Assembly: GCA_965221655.1 (NCBI GenBank)
Contig: OZ244906.1
Span: forward strand, 2,728,001-2,792,000
Length of the DNA stretch: 64,000 bases
From: Bin107 sp965221655
GTDB taxonomy: Bacteria > UBA8248
Direction of reading: 5' to 3'
The notes beneath the pieces were generated by a model. It was given only the letters and a program-made list of their open reading frames with translations. It had not been told where the DNA came from and made no database searches. The translations under genes were made by a program, and so were the position numbers. Below, in pieces: positions 61,964 through 64,000 of this stretch (its first letter is position 1; each line of letters begins with the position of its first letter).

Positions 61964-62734
61964 CTAGGGTGTCGGGGGGCGAAAGAGGTCCTCGTCCTTG
62001 GCGCGGTAAAGCGTTCGCGCGGGGCGATCGCCAGGGTGGTAGGCCAGGCCGCGCACCACGACGGCGGGCACCCCCTGGCTGTCCTGGCCCATCACCATGC
62101 TCGCCGCCGCGGCGATTTCGTCCGCGTGCGCCAGCACGGTGATCTCCAGCCGGCGGCCCGCGCGGTCTGCGGTTCCGCGCAAGTCCACCAGGGGTTCGAG
62201 ACCCGCGCAGCCTATCGCTACGCCGGTGACGCCCCGGCGAAAGGCGCGCCCCTGGGTGTCGGCGATCAGAACGGGGACGAACACGCCCGCCGCGCGGCCT
62301 ATCGTTTCGTGGAGTTCGCGGGCGGAGCGGTCCGGGTCGTCAGGCAGCAGCAGCACCCGCTCCGCACCGCCCCCGGTGTTCGAGCGGTCTATGCCTGCGT
62401 GTGCGCACACCGCGCCCGTTTTGTGCTCCACGATGAGGGCGCGCTCCGAGGCGACGACGACCTCGTTCGATTCGCGCAGCACCGCCTCGACCAGACGCGG
62501 GTCGCGCCCGTCGCGCTCGGCAATGGCGCGCGCCTCCGGCGAGGGCCGCACCTGGCCCAGGTCGAGGAGCCTGCCCTCCGCCTTGCTCACGATCTTCTGG
62601 GCGAGGACGAGCACGTCGCCCCGGCGAAGTTGTTCGCCGCCCCGCGCAAGAGCCTCGAGAATCAGGCGGGCCGTGTCGTCTCCTTCCCGAATTTCGGGCA
62701 GCCCCGCGACGGGGAGAATTTCAACCCTGTTCAT
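61964..62734 (-). CDS. cofE: Coenzyme F420-0:L-glutamate ligase
   Basis: This 256-residue enzyme adds gamma-glutamates to F420-0. Family segments are VLVLAQKIVSKAEGRLLDL, HKTGAVCAHAGIDRSNTGG, LPDDPDRSARELHE and IADTQGRAFRRGVTGVAIGCAGL. It overlaps cofC by ATGA and forms a cofDCE-type cluster. The C-terminal FMN domain found in some actinobacterial FbiB proteins is absent, so it is CofE-like. It supports F420 use by the luciferase-like enzymes in the window. Confidence 0.94.
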   Translation of the reverse strand: MNRVEILPVAGLPEIREGDDTARLILEALARGGEQLRRGDVLVLAQKIVSKAEGRLLDLGQVRPSPEARAIAERDGRDPRLVEAVLRESNEVVVASERALIVEHKTGAVCAHAGIDRSNTGGGAERVLLLPDDPDRSARELHETIGRAAGVFVPVLIADTQGRAFRRGVTGVAIGCAGLEPLVDLRGTADRAGRRLEITVLAHADEIAAAASMVMGQDSQGVPAVVVRGLAYHPGDRPARTLYRAKDEDLFRPPTP

Positions 62735-63378
62735 CGCGCGGGGGCGGAGGCGAGCCGGACGGGTGCTTCGGGCTCGCGGGCGAGCAGGAGTTCGAGGTCT
62801 GCGGGGGAGTCGATGTCCCGGGCCAGGCCGAACGATTCGCATACGCGTGCGTCGCAGCCGCTGTGCCGCGCCGCTTCCAAGTGTCTACGAAAGCTCCCGC
62901 AGCCGAACAGGAAGGGAATCGCCCCCGGGGGGCGGATGAGGAGCGCGTTCGTGCCCCCATCTCCCGAGCGCGCGATGCGGACCTCGCGCGGAGGGGAAGG
63001 CCCCTCTTCCAAAAATGCGTTCACCTCCTCGGCCGTCAGGAACGGCAAATCGCCGTGGATGACGAGCAGGGCGTCCGCTTTTTCGTCGCGCGCCCAGGCG
63101 CGCCCGACTTCCAAATCCTCGTTCAGGCCCGCTGATTTGCGAAACAGCTCCCTCGCCCCGCGCGCCCGCGCGAGCGAGAGCACTTCGGCGGAGTCGCTCA
63201 GCACCGCGATTTCGCTCACCCCCCGCGCCGCGCCGACGGCGGAGAGCACGCGCTCGAGCATCCAGCGGCCCAGGCGGACGCGGGCGGGCGCGTCGAGTGC
63301 GGGCGCCAGACGCGACTTGCCCGTTGCGAAGTCGCGCACGGGTATGAGGGCGAAGCAGTGGCCTGGAAGACTCATCAT
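62731..63378 (-). CDS. cofC: 2-phospho-L-lactate (or phosphoenolpyruvate) guanylyltransferase
   Basis: This 215-residue nucleotidyltransferase activates phospholactate/PEP with GTP for F420-0 synthesis. The N-terminal ALIPVRDFATGKSRLAPAL is the GTP-binding signature, followed by VIHGDLPFLTAEEV (metal Asp) and LARDIDSPADLELLL. A second Met three bases later is an alternative start. It lies between cofD and cofE. Confidence 0.92.
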   Translation of the reverse strand: MMSLPGHCFALIPVRDFATGKSRLAPALDAPARVRLGRWMLERVLSAVGAARGVSEIAVLSDSAEVLSLARARGARELFRKSAGLNEDLEVGRAWARDEKADALLVIHGDLPFLTAEEVNAFLEEGPSPPREVRIARSGDGGTNALLIRPPGAIPFLFGCGSFRRHLEAARHSGCDARVCESFGLARDIDSPADLELLLAREPEAPVRLASAPAR

Positions 63379-63430
63379 CCATCCCGGTGTGTGTAAGGCG
63401 CGAACGTGTGCCGATTATAGCCGAATTCGC

Positions 63431-64000
63431 TCACGCGGTTCCCGCCACGACAGAGGCGAATTCCAAAACGCCGCGCGCAAGCGCTTTTTTCGTTGCGAGG
63501 TCGGACATGATGCTGGGCAGCGCGACGCAGGCGAGGCCGATTTCCTCGACCGCGGGCGCGAGACTTGCGTCCGCCTCATCCACCACGAAGCCGTCGAGCA
63601 CGTCGCGCAGAATCCGGGCGACGCCCAGTGCCGACGTCTCGTGCCCCAGGCTCGCCAGCATGTCCGCGGCGGGGCCGCGCAAAGCCGCGCCGCCGACGAT
63701 GGGGCTTACCCCCACGCGCGGGGCGGAAGCGGCCCGCAGACGCTCGCGCACGTCCGCTATGGCCAGTATGGGGCCGATGCTCACAATCGGGTTCGAGGGA
63801 CAAAAGACGATGGTGCGCGCCTCTTGCAGAGCGCGGGCGACCTCGGGCGTGGCGCGCGCTTCCTCCGCCCCCTGAAAGCGCACCCCGCACACGCGCGGGC
63901 GCGTGCCCCGCGCCACGAAATAATCCTGAAACTCGAGTTCTCCCTCGGGCGTGCGCACCCGGGTGGCGACGGGCGAATCCGTCATCGGCAGAATGTGCGT
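63431..64000 (-). CDS. cofD: 2-phospho-L-lactate transferase, C-terminal part
   Basis: This is the C-terminal part of CofD, which joins the activated phospholactate/PEP to Fo. Segments LPMTDSPVATRV, LEFQDYFVARGTRPRV, IVFCPSNPIVSIGPILAI and PIVGGAALRGPAADMLASLGHE are typical. The reading frame continues through the right edge of the window, so the N-terminus is outside. It is transcribed toward cofC and cofE. Confidence 0.93.
   Translation of the reverse strand, partial: THILPMTDSPVATRVRTPEGELEFQDYFVARGTRPRVCGVRFQGAEEARATPEVARALQEARTIVFCPSNPIVSIGPILAIADVRERLRAASAPRVGVSPIVGGAALRGPAADMLASLGHETSALGVARILRDVLDGFVVDEADASLAPAVEEIGLACVALPSIMSDLATKKALARGVLEFASVVAGTA

Overview
The window is a contiguous, GC-rich bacterial chromosome segment with tight, often ATGA-coupled operons. 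It carries coenzyme F420 synthesis genes (cofE, cofC and a truncated cofD at the right edge), several F420/flavin luciferase-like oxidoreductases, a diadenylate cyclase, a lipoprotein with a lipobox, and three genes read through an in-frame UGA that looks like selenocysteine. This suggests an uncultured, probably diderm, free-living heterotroph such as a Tectomicrobia-, Rokubacteria- or SAR324-like lineage. That placement is inference only. UGA also serves as an ordinary stop in many genes here, so the code is not simply reassigned.

Left part (1-26.5 kb): end of rlmN; two hypothetical genes; a thioesterase; acnA; a luciferase-like oxidoreductase. A minus-strand series follows: fumC, a zinc alcohol dehydrogenase, and a likely catabolic operon (15.5 to 9.4 kb) with an EthD-like protein, a CxxU carboxymuconolactone decarboxylase, two pairs of MaoC-type hydratases, an NDP-forming acyl-CoA synthetase and an SDR. 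Next come tRNA-Lys, tRNA-Thr, a beta-hydroxyacid dehydrogenase, a superoxide dismutase-peroxiredoxin operon closed by a strong terminator, metF, and gltBD divergent from a LysR regulator.

Middle and right (26.5-61.6 kb): a phage-derived morphogenesis cluster lies in three collinear plus-strand pieces separated by host operons. Piece A (26.5-32.1 kb) has DNA-binding proteins, lysozyme, a GTA-type holin, a winged-helix protein and a DUF3486 small terminase. Piece B (44.0-47.1 kb) has a split large terminase and a portal. Piece C (55.6-61.6 kb) has a protease-capsid fusion, head-tail proteins, tail tube and tail chaperones. The order across the gaps is the normal order of a head-tail cluster, and the base composition matches the host. 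This resembles a domesticated, gene-transfer-agent-like element broken up by host genes. AT-richer accessory genes (a serine protease module, a toxin-antitoxin pair, an ORFan pair) sit inside piece A or just after pieces A and B.

Host blocks between the pieces: (i) 33.5-43.6 kb has a CocE-type hydrolase, a sugar-type ABC transporter with an M24 peptidase, a class III cyclase with a PilZ-like tail, and amtB. (ii) 47.9-55.3 kb has a minus-strand redox cluster in which an OsmC selenoprotein, a beta-hydroxyacid dehydrogenase, two luciferase-like oxidoreductases, a UGSC-family selenoprotein and its partner lie in one direction, followed by a CdaA-YbbR fusion. Each of the three UGA codons is followed at the expected distance by a hairpin of bacterial SECIS type. 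The selenium-F420 redox cluster and the dispersed phage cluster are the two most interesting systems seen.
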